From an uncultured Candidatus Melainabacteria bacterium (GTDB lineage: Bacteria > Cyanobacteriota > Vampirovibrionia > Gastranaerophilales > Gastranaerophilaceae): a stretch of DNA of 64,000 bases. The translations under genes were made by a program, and so were the position numbers. Positions 1 to 8,537 of the stretch are shown here, one piece after another. Location: contig CATKZI010000001.1 of NCBI GenBank assembly GCA_949841365.1, positions 372,001 to 436,000 on the forward strand, read 5' to 3'. How positions within the stretch are numbered: the first letter of the stretch is position 1; each line of letters begins with the position of its first letter. The notes below the pieces were generated by a model that had not been told where the DNA came from, searched no databases, and saw only the letters and a program-made list of their open reading frames with translations.

Positions 1-13
1 ATTTTTCTGCCAT
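1..13 (-). CDS. 5' end of an unidentified gene cut by the window edge
   Basis: On the minus strand an ATG at 13 follows a strong Shine-Dalgarno (AAAGGAG) and reads M-A-E-K before leaving the window. The leader is identical over about 20 nt to that of the nuclease gene starting at 1151. The two genes are therefore probably co-directional members of one cluster. No product can be inferred. Confidence 0.5.
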
Positions 14-41
14 AATTAACTCCTTTCGTTTGTCATCAAAA

Positions 42-1151
42 TTAAAGTTCCAATGGTTCTATATCAACTTCTTCTAAAAGTTGATTTGTTTCTTGTAAAT
101 TAATATTTTGAATAATCTTTAATATTGGAACTATATTTTCATTTAGTCTTAAAACATCTTTGTTTATTTGTTTAGCAATTTCTTCATAAGATATTTCTTG
201 CAATTCTTTTCCAAAATGTTTATCCATTTGAAAATACCTGTATATAAAATCAGGATTATAGCCGCAAAATTCTTTATATAGTGTGTTTCGTTTTGTATCT
301 TGAGTATCGTTAAACCAATATCCATTATAAAACAATTCGCTTGCTATTTTTTCTCGAGTATCTGCTGAAACATTTGGTATATTCATAAAATATCTATACT
401 GATTATTTTCAATTTGAATACCTATACTTATTTGAGATATTTCAAGTGTTTTTACAACATCAATAGTGCCTTTTTTATTATGAAAGCTATGACCTATGTA
501 TATATCATTTCGATTCAACTTTTGTTTGATATAGCTTGCAAATTCGGAAGTTCTCCATTTTACATAAATATCTTTTAACCCGATTTCATCAAGTTTATTT
601 TCTTCGTAAAAATCGTATTTTTGTAAAGAAGTTTTCGGAAAGGCTTTTACAAGTTGAGTTACAACATTTATATAATCTTCAATTAAATATTTGTCATAAT
701 CGTTTTTGTACGAAAATTTATCCTTCATTTTTTCTGCAAGGTCAGAATAATCAAGATAATTCCAAGGTTTAGGCAGCACAAGTTTGGGTGCTAATGATAA
801 AAGTATAAATCGTGTATTTTTACCAACAAAACATTCTTGATATCTGCTTAATTGTTCCTCTGTCGGGAATGATTTAAGTTTATTTTCAATAACTATATAC
901 TCTGTATCATCTCCTGTTTTAACAGTAATTAACATATCAAGTATGTTGTTTTTGCCATAGTTTACCTGTGTCTCAACTTTTATTTCAACTTTATCAATAT
1001 AATGTACGCCAGTTAAAATTTCTAAGAATTCGTGTTTATAATTATTTCCTAACCAAGACAAAAAACAAGTATGAAAGTTTTCTAAAGAACACATTGACAT
1101 GTTGTATATTGGGGAACTTAGTAAATTCCATTCTCTTTCATTAGTAACCAT
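42..1151 (-). CDS. PD-(D/E)XK nuclease superfamily protein (PDDEXK_4-like)
   Basis: 369 aa. The N-terminal half holds a PD-(D/E)XK core: Asp72 in ILDMLI, then Glu89-x-Lys91 in IENK, followed by EEQLSRYQ, which resembles the QxxxY motif of this superfamily. The N-terminal ENFHTCFLSWL segment fits the PDDEXK_4 type often found in mobile islands. The rest (about 190-369) is not recognised. It starts at an ATG with AAAGGAG upstream. A divergent 71-aa Xre regulator begins 124 bp away. The nuclease fold is fairly secure; its target and any role in defence are inference. It could equally be a stand-alone island gene of unknown function. Confidence 0.7.
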   Translation of the reverse strand: MVTNEREWNLLSSPIYNMSMCSLENFHTCFLSWLGNNYKHEFLEILTGVHYIDKVEIKVETQVNYGKNNILDMLITVKTGDDTEYIVIENKLKSFPTEEQLSRYQECFVGKNTRFILLSLAPKLVLPKPWNYLDYSDLAEKMKDKFSYKNDYDKYLIEDYINVVTQLVKAFPKTSLQKYDFYEENKLDEIGLKDIYVKWRTSEFASYIKQKLNRNDIYIGHSFHNKKGTIDVVKTLEISQISIGIQIENNQYRYFMNIPNVSADTREKIASELFYNGYWFNDTQDTKRNTLYKEFCGYNPDFIYRYFQMDKHFGKELQEISYEEIAKQINKDVLRLNENIVPILKIIQNINLQETNQLLEEVDIEPLEL

Positions 1152-1226
1152 AATTAACTCCTTTCGTTTTTAACAACACTTTAGCATAAGTCTATGTCAT
1201 TTACTGACGTAACAATTTTTGTTTGT

Positions 1227-1263
1227 TAGACTATGGGTCTATACTGTATTGTCTTGAGTATAG
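1227..1263. promoter_or_regulatory. Paired inverted repeats in the nuclease/Xre divergent region
   Basis: TAGAC-TATGG-GTCTA (1227-1241) is directly followed by CTATACT ... AGTATAG (1239-1245 and 1257-1263). The second is a perfect 7-bp inverted repeat with an 11-nt spacer. They end 12 bp before the Xre start codon. Two adjacent dyads ahead of a small Xre gene resemble the operators of restriction-modification controller proteins; the resemblance is an inference. Confidence 0.45.
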
Positions 1264-1275
1264 CACAATTAAGGT

Positions 1276-1491
1276 ATGAATAGTGATATCTGCAAGTTAT
1301 TTGCAACAAAACTACAAGAAATAAGAAAAGCAAAAAAGTTTACTAAAAGTAAGTTATCGGAACTTGCGGATGTAGATATTTCATATATTGGAAAAATCGA
1401 ACGAGGAGAGAAATTCCCTAACCTCAAAACGATTGCAAAACTTGCAGAAGCATTAGAAGTCCCCGTTAAAGATTTGTTTGATTTTGAATAA
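1276..1491 (+). CDS. Small Xre-family HTH regulator (controller-protein-like)
   Basis: 71 aa, essentially one Cro/C1-type helix-turn-helix domain: LQEIRKAKKFTKSKLSELAD, then ISYIGKIERGEKFPNLKTI. The ERGEKFPNL segment is typical of the Xre third helix and following loop. Its size matches restriction-modification controller proteins. It is divergent from the PD-(D/E)XK nuclease, with inverted repeats just upstream of its own start, so autoregulation is plausible. It ends one base before the rtcB stop codon on the other strand. Confidence 0.8.
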   Translation: MNSDICKLFATKLQEIRKAKKFTKSKLSELADVDISYIGKIERGEKFPNLKTIAKLAEALEVPVKDLFDFE

Positions 1492-2613
1492 TTATTCCTC
1501 AGCCTTAAAGTTATATAGTGGTTTCAAGTGGTCTATAATTTCAGCTGTCGGTTCAATTGATTTGATTATATCGTTGCAATTTTTATAAGCCATTGGGGCT
1601 TCATCAAGTGTTGATATTGAAACACAGCTTGAATAAATGTTTTTCATTTGTTTTTTATAGTCTTTCATTGTTAATTGGTCCTTTGCCTGAGTTCTGGATA
1701 AAGCTCTGCCTGCACCATGTGGAGCAGAGTTATTCCAATCAGAATTACCTTTTCCTATACAAATCAATGAGCCATCTGCCATATTAAGTGGGATTAAAAC
1801 TTTTTCGCCTGCATAACAAGAAATTGCACCTTTTCTAATAATATTATCTTCGCCAATATAATTGTGGATTGTTTCAAATTCCTCAACTGATTTCCAACCC
1901 ATACCGTTTAAAATCTCATGAGCTATTACAAGCCTGTTATAATATGCATATTCTCTGCAAACTTTTGTACAATCTAAATACTTTTGTGCGTTTTCACCCG
2001 TTAGATATGATAAATTTTTTAACTCGTTCTCACCATAACAATGTTCTTCTATTGCCAGTTTTTGAAAATAAATTGCAAGTTTTTTGCCAAAATTTCTTGA
2101 ACCTGTATGAATAATCAAATATGTTCCGGTTTTGCCTTTTTCAACAGATATAAAATGATTACCGCCGCCTAACGAACCTATTTTTCTTAAATCTCGATTA
2201 GGTTTTTCGCTTAGATAATCTTTAGAAATTTTACTTATTTTCTCAATTAAATCAGTTGGTACAAGCGGGCTTAATTCACTTCTGCAACTTTGTCCAAAAG
2301 GCACATTCTTTCTTATGACTTTATCTAATTTTGCAAAATCGTTTAAAGTTTTGGATTTTTTGAGTTTTATTGTAAGCATTCCACAGGATTGGTCAACCCC
2401 GATTATATTTGGAATAATTTCACCTTTTTTCGGCATTTCTGCAGTAAATCCGATTGTACAGCCTTTGCCTCTGTGACAATCCGGCATTATTCGGACTTTG
2501 CAGTCTTTAAAAATCGGATGATTACAAATCGCTAAAGTTTGTTCTGTAACATAAGTATCTTCACATTCTGTAAAAACCTTTGCTGTTGTATATTTTCCTG
2601 TAATTTCGTACAT
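1492..2613 (-). CDS. rtcB: RtcB-family RNA-splicing ligase
   Basis: 373 aa. RtcB joins RNA 2',3'-cyclic phosphate (3'-phosphate) ends to 5'-OH ends using GTP and Mn2+. Visible motifs are DCHRGKGCTIGF (45-56), GVDQSCGM with the metal ligands Asp74 and Cys77, LGGGNHF (His153), IIHTGSRNFG (His169), IHNY (His250) and SAPHGAGRALSR, whose His299 would be the guanylylated residue. All expected catalytic residues are present. It lies 2 bp after an HTH protein in one operon. No archease or RtcA is nearby. Inside a phage-like island it may repair host RNAs cut by anti-phage nucleases (inference). Confidence 0.93.
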   Translation of the reverse strand: MYEITGKYTTAKVFTECEDTYVTEQTLAICNHPIFKDCKVRIMPDCHRGKGCTIGFTAEMPKKGEIIPNIIGVDQSCGMLTIKLKKSKTLNDFAKLDKVIRKNVPFGQSCRSELSPLVPTDLIEKISKISKDYLSEKPNRDLRKIGSLGGGNHFISVEKGKTGTYLIIHTGSRNFGKKLAIYFQKLAIEEHCYGENELKNLSYLTGENAQKYLDCTKVCREYAYYNRLVIAHEILNGMGWKSVEEFETIHNYIGEDNIIRKGAISCYAGEKVLIPLNMADGSLICIGKGNSDWNNSAPHGAGRALSRTQAKDQLTMKDYKKQMKNIYSSCVSISTLDEAPMAYKNCNDIIKSIEPTAEIIDHLKPLYNFKAEE

Positions 2614-2615
2614 AA

Positions 2616-2960
2616 TTATTTCCTTAATTTCATTTTTCTAACTATTTGTGCGACAGTTCTTTCATCAATGTGGAGTCTTTTCGCAACGGATTTAATATCA
2701 AAATGACATTCACCCCAAATTTTTCTAAATTCAGAATTTGTTACAGCAGTACCTTCGCAGCGACAATTTGAAGGGATTTTATCTTTAATTGAATACCCCA
2801 TTGATTCTATGAAAGTCTTAAATTTGCCCAAATCTGTAAATTCTCCGTTTTTATCAGTCCATATTTTTGATTCTGATTTGTAAAAATCTGAGATATATTT
2901 CATTATCATTTGCATATTTCCGCTGAAGACTACTTTATTTGCACGTATCAAATATTTCAT
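2616..2960 (-). CDS. Hypothetical protein with C-terminal helix-turn-helix, first gene of the rtcB operon
   Basis: 114 aa, preceded by AAGGAG. The C-terminal 35 residues (CHFDIKSVAKRLHIDERT then VAQIVRKMKLRK) look like a homeodomain-like helix-turn-helix. The N-terminal part is not recognised. The stop codon is 2 bp from the rtcB start, so the two are co-translated. It may regulate the operon, but no DNA target can be read from the sequence. Confidence 0.6.
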   Translation of the reverse strand: MKYLIRANKVVFSGNMQMIMKYISDFYKSESKIWTDKNGEFTDLGKFKTFIESMGYSIKDKIPSNCRCEGTAVTNSEFRKIWGECHFDIKSVAKRLHIDERTVAQIVRKMKLRK

Positions 2961-3094
2961 TTTTGTTCTCCTTATGTTTTATTATTACTCATACCTATGT
3001 CAGAAAGTGGCATATTAAATAAGTGTGTATAGTAAATTAACTCTAAAGTTTTAAAATTAGTTATAAATCCCAAAATATTGAAACAAATCAACAA

Positions 3095-3117
3095 GAAACT
3101 CCCTCTGTGGGAGCTTC
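3095..3117 (-). terminator. Terminator after the terminase gene
   Basis: GAAACTCCC-TCTGT-GGGAGCTTC forms a 9-bp stem (with one G-T pair), followed on the minus strand by a T-rich stretch. It begins right after the terminase stop, so the terminase transcript ends here rather than continuing into portal genes. Confidence 0.65.
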
Positions 3118-3119
3118 TT

Positions 3120-4607
3120 TCAAAATTCGTACATACGATATTTATTATAATTATGGATCTTTAGTGCTTTTTCAAAAAAGATTTGTTTTTCACTTTTTTG
3201 TGAGGCTTTTTGTAATGCATTAGCAAGGGATTCTAAATTACAGTTATATTGTCCATCGTTAATTACTGCAATTAACTGGGTCAAAGCATCAACTTGATCA
3301 TCATGTTTTCCGTTTGGGAATGAGTTAATTTCAGATTTAAAATCATCCAACCAAGTTGCATTTCTTTGCAATAACACTCTACCGGAGCTAATAAATAATG
3401 AAGCATTATTGGCTCGGGTCACTTTATCCCCTTGAGGTTTAAATTTAATCGGGTACAAATTCAATTCCCTTTGAATATATTGAAGAAGGTGAGTACTAAT
3501 CGAACTATCCTCTATTATAAGATGATTACACCTGAAATGTTGGTGCATTTCTCTAATTTTATTTACCAGTAGAAACATATCAAGTTTAAATCTTTGAACA
3601 TTTTCAACATAAAAAAGATTATCTTTATATTTTGCAGTAATACAAACTGAATAGTCATTATCTTTACCATCTTTCAGGGCAATATCCCAACTTTGAAAAA
3701 TTTCAGCTCTGGCTGGACAACAATCAAAAAATCCAAAATCATCAAAGTTTATGACATTACCTTTTGCCGGTATTGGATTCTGTTGATACTGTGCAGAAAA
3801 GTTGTAGTTTGACATTAGTTTTCGTTGATTATCAAGAATATCCAAAGGTTCTAACGCAGGATTTAATGCCTCACCTGCTTTACGACCAACAGTTTTACCG
3901 TTGGAAAGTTCAAAACATTCATCGTATTCTGCTATTGCAGGGAGTGACAGTAAATCCCAACCATCTTGTTTAAGCAAATGACCGGTTAAATCATCAATAT
4001 GTAAGCGTTGCATAATGACAATAATTACACCGTTAACTTTATCGTTTAATCTTGAAATCAGTGTATTGTCATACCAATTATTAACATTATTTCGTTTTAC
4101 TTCAGATTGGGCATCATCTGCTTTTATAGGGTCGTCAAGTATTATCCAATTCCCACCAAAACCTGTTAATGACCCGTCAACAGATGTTGCAAATCTATAT
4201 CCGTTATAAGTTGTTTCAAACATATTTTCAGTATTTTTATCACCTAAACGAGTTTTAAAGACTTGTTTATAAAACCCCGTTTCCATAAGCTGTCTGGTTT
4301 TTCGTGACAAATCATTGGCAAGAGGTTGTGCATAACTTGCACAAATAATTCTTTCAGATGGTGAATGTCCAAGAATATACGCAGGAAATGTTATAGAAGC
4401 TATGTGAGATTTTAAATTCCTCGGTGGAATATTTATTATTAATCGTTTAATTTTACCGTTTAAACACTGCTGCAACTTATCACATATAAGTTCTAAGTGC
4501 CAATTACCTTTAAACTCCTGTGAGCCATCAATTTCATAAAATGATTTTTGCATAAACGCATAAAGATCATTCCTGCAAGCAGCATATAAAATCCCCTTGT
4601 TATTCAT
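3120..4607 (-). CDS. terL: Phage terminase large subunit
   Basis: 495 aa. The ATPase half has a Walker A-like IPPRNLKS (about 60-67) and a Walker B WIILDD (154-159). The C-terminal nuclease half has SWDIALKDGKDNDYS (Asp308), LIIEDSS (Glu366) and HDDQVDALTQL (435-445), giving the acidic set of the RNase H-like Terminase_6C nuclease. It overlaps the DUF5681 gene by 8 bp and is the last gene of a three-gene transcript with the ParB/methyltransferase gene. It would package DNA into a capsid, yet no portal or capsid gene is seen. Confidence 0.92.
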   Translation of the reverse strand: MNNKGILYAACRNDLYAFMQKSFYEIDGSQEFKGNWHLELICDKLQQCLNGKIKRLIINIPPRNLKSHIASITFPAYILGHSPSERIICASYAQPLANDLSRKTRQLMETGFYKQVFKTRLGDKNTENMFETTYNGYRFATSVDGSLTGFGGNWIILDDPIKADDAQSEVKRNNVNNWYDNTLISRLNDKVNGVIIVIMQRLHIDDLTGHLLKQDGWDLLSLPAIAEYDECFELSNGKTVGRKAGEALNPALEPLDILDNQRKLMSNYNFSAQYQQNPIPAKGNVINFDDFGFFDCCPARAEIFQSWDIALKDGKDNDYSVCITAKYKDNLFYVENVQRFKLDMFLLVNKIREMHQHFRCNHLIIEDSSISTHLLQYIQRELNLYPIKFKPQGDKVTRANNASLFISSGRVLLQRNATWLDDFKSEINSFPNGKHDDQVDALTQLIAVINDGQYNCNLESLANALQKASQKSEKQIFFEKALKIHNYNKYRMYEF

Positions 4608-4977
4608 GATTTAATCTCCTTTGTATATAATCTTCCAAAATCTGAGCATCCTGCGGTGTTAATTCTTCTTCAAAATCTTTTGTTATCTTAGTTTCTCCGG
4701 CTAAGATAGGAGTAAGAATTTTTATTGCAGAAACTTTCCCGCTGAGAGAATCTGCGATGAGTCGTTTAGCTAATGCTCGCTTTTTTGTGATTTTCTTTAA
4801 TTTCCCGTTTTCTTGAATAGTAATAACTTCATTCATTTCATCCATGACATCTTCAGCAAAGTTATTATTCTTTTTAGGACGTCCTTTCGGGTTTCCTGAC
4901 TGTCCGGGTTTAAATTGGTATTCACGAGGCGGGTGTTTATAGCCCACCTCGTATTTCTGTAAATCCTTATTCGACAT
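4600..4977 (-). CDS. DUF5681 domain protein (terminase-associated)
   Basis: About 125 aa from the ATG at 4977, chosen because GGAGG lies 7 nt upstream. An earlier in-frame ATG at 4998 lacks this. The segment YQFKPGQSGNPKGRPKK is the hallmark of DUF5681, usually encoded beside phage terminase large subunits. It possibly acts as a small-terminase-like DNA-binding partner (inference). It overlaps the methyltransferase gene by 11 bp and the terminase gene by 8 bp, so translation is likely coupled. Confidence 0.82.
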   Translation of the reverse strand: MSNKDLQKYEVGYKHPPREYQFKPGQSGNPKGRPKKNNNFAEDVMDEMNEVITIQENGKLKKITKKRALAKRLIADSLSGKVSAIKILTPILAGETKITKDFEEELTPQDAQILEDYIQRRLNHE

Positions 4978-6283
4978 CACAAACCTCCTCAAGTTCAACT
5001 ATTTCGGCAGTTTTACCTGTAAGATGCTCCCAACGATATAAAATCACATCACAATATTTAGGTTCAAGTTCAATAATTCGTGCCCTGCGTTTTGTACGTT
5101 CTGCCGCAATTAAAGTTGAACCGGAGCCGCCAAAAGAATCCAAAACAATTCCGTTTGGTGAAGAACAGTCTAAAAGTGCATCCATAATCATTGGAACGGG
5201 TTTAACTGTCGGATGCAGTTTTACCAAGGTCTTAGCTTGCGGATTGCTGGTATGCATTCCTTTATATTTCCAAACATTTGTACGATATCTTCCGTGAACC
5301 CCAAGTTCGACATTATTTATATGAGGTTTTGTGCCATTTTTGAATACAAAAATAAATTCATGCTGAGAACGATATAGTGACCCCATACCACCTGTGCCTT
5401 TATCCCAAACGCAAATATTTTTGAGCGAAGAATAAACTTCACTACCGGCATCAAGCATTTCACTAACATGACGCCAATCCATACATTGATAATGTATAGA
5501 GCCGTCAATTGAATATCTTACTTGCAAACTCATTGCAGTTTTGAGAAAATCAGTAAACTCATCTTTTTTCATTTCTCCGGAAGCAAGTTCAAATTCTTCA
5601 TGTTGTTTTTGCTTGGTAACATTCCCTTTAATTTTGACGTTATAAGGCGGATCTGTAAAAACAATCTGTGCTTGCTCATTTTTCATGAGTTTTTTGTAAC
5701 TAACTTCTTCTAATGAATTACCGCAATAAAGCAAATGCTCGCCAAGTTTCCAAAGCTCACCACGATTTACTCGTTTTGGAATATCAACTACATTTGCTAA
5801 AAATTCCATATCAGGATCTGCTTTTGCCGTTTCTTTTACACTTTCAAAAGCCTCAGGATTTAGTATTAAGTCGAGTTGAGGAATATCAAAGCCTGTAACA
5901 GTAGCATCAAATCCAATCTCAGGTTCAAGATTCATTAGAAAATCTAATTCAATTTTCAAGATTTCATTGTCCCAACCGGCTTCCTCGGCGAGTTTATTGT
6001 CTGAAATAATATAAGCCCTAATTTGTTCCTGACTCATGTGACTTAAACAAATGGTTGGAATTTCAGTCAATCCTAAATCACATGCAGCTAGTACCCTGCC
6101 ATGCCCGGCAATAATAAAGTTTTCTGCATCAATAAGTACAGGATTATTAAATCCTAACTTTTCAATACTCTGTGCAATTTTATGCAATTGCTTTTTACTG
6201 TGTGTTCTTGAATTCTTTGGGTTGAGTTTTAAGTCCATCGGATTCAAATAACGAATTTCCAAGCTCTCTTGTTGAGTTCTCAT
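4967..6283 (-). CDS. ParB-like domain / DNA methyltransferase fusion
   Basis: 438 aa. Residues 1-115 are a ParB/Sulfiredoxin-type domain (FNNPVLID, IIAGHGRVLAA). Residues about 175-430 are a DNA methyltransferase with TDPPYNV (catalytic DPPY 211-214), HPTVKPVPM and the SAM-binding LDSFGGSGSTLIA (381-393). DPPY before the FxGxG-like motif indicates a beta-class N6-adenine or N4-cytosine enzyme. This fusion is common in prophage packaging modules, where it modifies phage DNA. It is the first gene of the operon with DUF5681 and the terminase, and has a good Shine-Dalgarno. Confidence 0.9.
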   Translation of the reverse strand: MRTQQESLEIRYLNPMDLKLNPKNSRTHSKKQLHKIAQSIEKLGFNNPVLIDAENFIIAGHGRVLAACDLGLTEIPTICLSHMSQEQIRAYIISDNKLAEEAGWDNEILKIELDFLMNLEPEIGFDATVTGFDIPQLDLILNPEAFESVKETAKADPDMEFLANVVDIPKRVNRGELWKLGEHLLYCGNSLEEVSYKKLMKNEQAQIVFTDPPYNVKIKGNVTKQKQHEEFELASGEMKKDEFTDFLKTAMSLQVRYSIDGSIHYQCMDWRHVSEMLDAGSEVYSSLKNICVWDKGTGGMGSLYRSQHEFIFVFKNGTKPHINNVELGVHGRYRTNVWKYKGMHTSNPQAKTLVKLHPTVKPVPMIMDALLDCSSPNGIVLDSFGGSGSTLIAAERTKRRARIIELEPKYCDVILYRWEHLTGKTAEIVELEEVCDVE

Positions 6284-6463
6284 ATTTTTCTCCTTTTATT
6301 TTTCTACGGATTACAAATGTATCCATATAAAAATTAGGAAAAAGTTTTCGACATTAGAAAACAAAAATTTAAAGGAAGCCCAAACATACTATATGAGTGC
6401 ATTTTGATACGAATTATGTCAATGGGCTTGATTTTACTTGCAACAAGAGTGATTAATGTGAGT

Positions 6464-6862
6464 ATGGATAACTTAAAACCACTGACAACAAAGGAATTAC
6501 AAATCAAATGGCAGGAAATCTTTAAAATACCTGCACCAAAAGGTTATACTAAGTCATTCTTAATCAAAGAGATAGAATGGCATTATAAATACGGAAAATT
6601 ATCAGGCGAACTTCAAAAAAGATTAGATAAACTTGTCGAACACTATTCCGAAACAAAAACCATAGATACCAAGAAAATCAAAAAATTTGAAGTAACTATC
6701 GGAACTAAATTCATCCGTGAGTTTAAAGGTGAAAAATATGAAGTTATCGCGGTTGACGGAGGTTTTAATTTTAACGGTAAATTATACAAAACCCTTTCCG
6801 CTGTTGCAAATGTAATAACCGGGACACATTGGAATGGTAAAAAATTCTTCGGAGTGGCTTAA
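6464..6862 (+). CDS. DUF2924 domain protein
   Basis: 132 aa from the ATG at 6464 (MDNLKPLTTKELQIKW). Upstream in-frame starts at 6404 (TTG) and 6416 add a tail not expected for the family. The motif KIPAPKGYTKSFLIKEIEW matches DUF2924, which is almost always encoded just before a large serine recombinase. It overlaps the recombinase start by 1 bp (TAATG), which implies coupled translation. A role as an accessory to recombination is inferred from this association only. It is divergent from the methyltransferase operon across about 180 bp holding the promoters. Confidence 0.75.
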   Translation: MDNLKPLTTKELQIKWQEIFKIPAPKGYTKSFLIKEIEWHYKYGKLSGELQKRLDKLVEHYSETKTIDTKKIKKFEVTIGTKFIREFKGEKYEVIAVDGGFNFNGKLYKTLSAVANVITGTHWNGKKFFGVA

Positions 6863-8466
6863 TGGATAAGAAAGCGATAAGATGTGCGATTTATACAAGA
6901 AAATCCTCCGAAGAAGGTTTGGAACAAGATTTTAACTCACTTGATGCACAGAGAGAAGCCTGTGAGGCTTATATAAAATCTCAAATGCATGAGGGTTGGG
7001 TTTTGTTAGATAAACAATACAATGACGGCGGATTTTCGGGTGGAACAATGGAACGTCCTGCATTTAAAAAACTTTTAAAGGATATCGAAAACGATGAAGT
7101 TGATATTGTTGTTGTTTATAAGGTTGACCGTTTAACTCGCTCACTCATGGATTTTTCAAAAATTATTGATATATTTGACAGGCATGAAACTTCTTTTGTG
7201 TCTATAACTCAACAGTTTAATACAACTACATCTATGGGCAGATTAACATTGAATATCCTTTTATCCTTTGCACAGTTTGAACGTGAAGTTACAGGGGAAA
7301 GAATTCGGGATAAAATCGCTGCTTCCAAGAAAAAAGGAATGTGGATGGGTGGCAAAGTTCCGCTGGGTTATCTAAAAAAAGATAAAAAACTTGTTATTCA
7401 TAATGAGGATGCTCAAAAAGTTCAAATGCTTTTTGAAAAATATCTTGAATTAAAAAGTGTACCAAAATTGATGCAATATTTTAAAGGAAACGAAATCAAG
7501 ACAAAAACCGATAAATATTTTTCAAAAGGTCAATTATATCATTTGCTTGCGAACAAAGTTTATATCGGCAAAATTACGCATAAAGATAAAATTTATGACG
7601 GAGAGCATGAAGCTATTATTTGTGACGAAATTTTTGAGGAAGTTCAAAAGTTATTATATGAAAATAAAGTCGATAAAACTTGTGGGGTTAAAAGTTCTTC
7701 TAATTCCCTTCTTGCAGGCTTAATTTATGACGATTTGGGAAATAAAATGACGCCGAGTCATAGCAATAGTCATGGCAGAAGATATCGTTATTACATAAGC
7801 AGAGCTTTGAAAAACAATGAAGAAACTGGTTCAGTTTCAAAAATTCCCGCAGGTGAAGTTGAAAAATTTGTAATTGAAACAACGAAAGAATTTTTACAGG
7901 ATAAAAAACAAATTCAAAATATTGTCTCGGAATACAAAATTAGCAAGCAAAACAAATTGATTTATATAGCGCAAAATATCCAAGATTATTCAGAGCCAAA
8001 ACTTATAAGAGCAATTATTCACAGAATTGTGGTATCGAAGAATTTAATTGAAATAACATATAACGAAGCTTCAATAAAGAAAGTTTTGAATGCTTTGGCA
8101 AATAATCAAGAAATTGTTATTCCGGATAAAAATGAAGAATTGACTCCGATTGTAATTTCTAAAAATATAAAAATTACACAACCATCTAGAAATGATAATA
8201 TTTTAATTTTGAATGCTAAAGAATATGATACTCTCCAGCCAAATCCGTACCTTGTAAATGCAATAGTAAAAAGTTTTTATTATCACAAGCAAATTCAAGC
8301 AGGTAAAACTATTGAAGATTTGCAGAAAGAAGAAGGCTTAAAGGATTCCAAATACATCCGCAATATTATGAATTTAAAATACATTTCGCCAGAATTAGCC
8401 AAACAAATTTTAAACGGAACTCAGCCACAAGAATTGAGTTTGCAAAAGCTTATAAATAATGTTTAA
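6862..8466 (+). CDS. Large serine recombinase (integrase)
   Basis: 534 aa. The resolvase catalytic domain (about 5-160) has AIYTRKSSEEG with nucleophile Ser15 (Y-x-R-x-S), YNDGGFSGGTMERPAF and VDRLTRS (88-94). A Recombinase domain follows (PLGYL, then VPKLMQYF to about 270). A long C-terminal part ends in a DNA-binding-like segment (GKTIEDLQKEEGLKDSKYIR) typical of the DUF2924-linked type. It probably integrates and excises the 1-9.99 kb island. The neighbouring ssrA 3' end is the obvious candidate attachment site, but no flanking direct repeat is visible in the window. Confidence 0.93.
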   Translation: MDKKAIRCAIYTRKSSEEGLEQDFNSLDAQREACEAYIKSQMHEGWVLLDKQYNDGGFSGGTMERPAFKKLLKDIENDEVDIVVVYKVDRLTRSLMDFSKIIDIFDRHETSFVSITQQFNTTTSMGRLTLNILLSFAQFEREVTGERIRDKIAASKKKGMWMGGKVPLGYLKKDKKLVIHNEDAQKVQMLFEKYLELKSVPKLMQYFKGNEIKTKTDKYFSKGQLYHLLANKVYIGKITHKDKIYDGEHEAIICDEIFEEVQKLLYENKVDKTCGVKSSSNSLLAGLIYDDLGNKMTPSHSNSHGRRYRYYISRALKNNEETGSVSKIPAGEVEKFVIETTKEFLQDKKQIQNIVSEYKISKQNKLIYIAQNIQDYSEPKLIRAIIHRIVVSKNLIEITYNEASIKKVLNALANNQEIVIPDKNEELTPIVISKNIKITQPSRNDNILILNAKEYDTLQPNPYLVNAIVKSFYYHKQIQAGKTIEDLQKEEGLKDSKYIRNIMNLKYISPELAKQILNGTQPQELSLQKLINNV

Positions 8467-8537
8467 TCAATATTAAATTTTGTAAAAGTTTATACAAAAG
8501 CAATCAATATAGATTATTACTGAGTTTTACATGTAGT

